Origin: Conexibacter sp. | Lineage (GTDB): Bacteria > Actinomycetota > Thermoleophilia > Solirubrobacterales > Solirubrobacteraceae | Direction: 5' to 3' | Assembly (NCBI GenBank): GCA_025964295.1 | Contig: JAOPZD010000586.1 | Span: forward strand, 1-5,015 | DNA: 5,015 nucleotides | Made by a program: the position numbers and the translations under genes | Notes under the pieces: generated by a model | Database searches by the model: none | What the model saw: only the letters and a program-made list of their open reading frames with translations | What the model was told of the DNA's origin: nothing | Shown here: positions 4,561-5,015 of the stretch, one piece after another | Position numbering within the stretch: the first letter of the stretch is position 1 | How the letters are laid out: each line of letters starts with the position of its first letter

Positions 4561-5015
4561 ATGACCGACGGATCCAGCCACAACCCCAGCTCGGGAGCCT
4601 CGCAGCGTCTCGGGCCCCTGGCCGACGCCCTTCAGGAGTCGACCCTCCCTGCCTGCGTCCGCGACGCGGGGGGCCGCTACGTGGCGGTCAACCCGTCGTT
4701 CGCCGACCTCGTCGGCCTGGAGGCGTCGCGCCTGGTCGGCAAGACCGACAACGCGCTGCAGCCCGCCGACGTGGCGCATCGCGTCGCCGAGCTCGACGCG
4801 CTGGTGCTCGAGGCGCACGGCCACCTCGACGCGCGCGAGACCGTCCTGGCCCGCGACGGGCGCCGCGCGATGCGCGCCTGCCGCTTCCCGGTCTACGACG
4901 ACGGCGAGCCGTGGGCGATCTGCGTCGTCATGGCGCCGGGCGACGACCTGCAGGTCGGGCGCGAGCAGCGGGAGCGCCTGCAGGCCGCCGTCGGCCAGGT
5001 CGCGACGAGCGGCAT
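4561..5015 (+). CDS. PAS-domain signalling protein, N-terminal part (runs off right edge)
   Basis: An open frame of 151 codons that continues past the window. After a polar N-terminal stretch (1-18), residues 25-126 form a PAS domain: LPACVRDAGGRYVAVNPSFA (29-48), DLVGLEASRLVGKTDNAL (49-66), ETVLARDGRRAMRACRFPVY (93-112) and a closing strand PWAICVVMAP (117-126). A charged helical segment, VGREQRERLQAAVGQVATS (132-150), follows and could be a linker to an output domain beyond the window, such as a histidine kinase, diguanylate cyclase, phosphatase or HTH. No ligand-binding Cys or His typical of LOV or haem PAS can be identified confidently. The ATG at 4561 is chosen since the domain follows shortly after; GGAGG lies 13 nt upstream, farther than usual, and AAGG abuts the ATG. 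The divergent placement next to the acyl-CoA dehydrogenase may be incidental. Confidence 0.8.
   Translation, partial: MTDGSSHNPSSGASQRLGPLADALQESTLPACVRDAGGRYVAVNPSFADLVGLEASRLVGKTDNALQPADVAHRVAELDALVLEAHGHLDARETVLARDGRRAMRACRFPVYDDGEPWAICVVMAPGDDLQVGREQRERLQAAVGQVATSG

Noticed and set aside
4555..4824. 89-codon minus-strand frame opposite the PAS gene.
   Set aside because: The plus frame encodes a clear PAS domain with the expected codon bias, and the minus frame shows no domain.
1..5015. CRISPR array, tRNA, rRNA, insertion sequence or prophage attachment site.
   Set aside because: No regularly spaced direct repeats, cloverleaf, rRNA-like stretch, transposase motif or terminal inverted repeats were seen.

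Overview
The window is very GC-rich, with G or C at most third codon positions, small spacers and several genes without an upstream Shine-Dalgarno sequence. Together with the gene set (fused urease gamma/beta, a B12-binding regulator, acyl-CoA dehydrogenase), this suggests a high-GC actinobacterium, perhaps of the Thermoleophilia/Solirubrobacterales type. The taxonomic guess is inference only.

Layout, left to right. Bases 1-55 (minus) hold the first 18 codons of a urease alpha-subunit gene (ureC) that runs off the left edge. Bases 48-716 (minus) encode a fused urease gamma/beta subunit (UreAB), overlapping ureC by 8 bp. Sixteen bases upstream of it, 733-1557 (minus) encodes a cobalamin-binding protein whose N-terminus looks like a ribbon-helix-helix (RHH) DNA-binding domain, followed by a helical B12-binding cap with the W-x9-E-H signature of CarH-type B12 photoreceptors and a Rossmann-type B12-binding domain with E-x-H-x-x-G. 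A 34-bp spacer containing an imperfect 16-bp palindrome separates it from the divergent agmatine deiminase gene at 1592-2611 (plus). That gene converges on a small SCP2-like gene at 2624-2995 (minus); a perfect 8-bp-stem hairpin contains both stop codons. Bases 2996-3217 are non-coding and carry a 20-bp-stem hairpin plus smaller inverted repeats. Bases 3218-4432 (minus) encode a complete acyl-CoA dehydrogenase. A 128-bp divergent intergenic region with nested palindromes follows, and from 4561 to the right edge (plus) an incomplete PAS-domain protein begins.

How the genes may work together. The minus-strand block of B12 regulator, ureAB and ureC looks like one transcription unit, so a cobalamin-dependent and possibly light-dependent regulator may control urease, itself and perhaps the divergent agmatine deiminase. 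Urease and agmatine deiminase both release ammonia from nitrogen-rich compounds, so a nitrogen-scavenging theme is plausible. The SCP2-like protein and the acyl-CoA dehydrogenase could both act in lipid or acyl-CoA metabolism, although the hairpin region between them argues against simple co-transcription.

The strongest candidate for something unusual is the RHH + B12 photosensor-like protein at the head of a urease operon.
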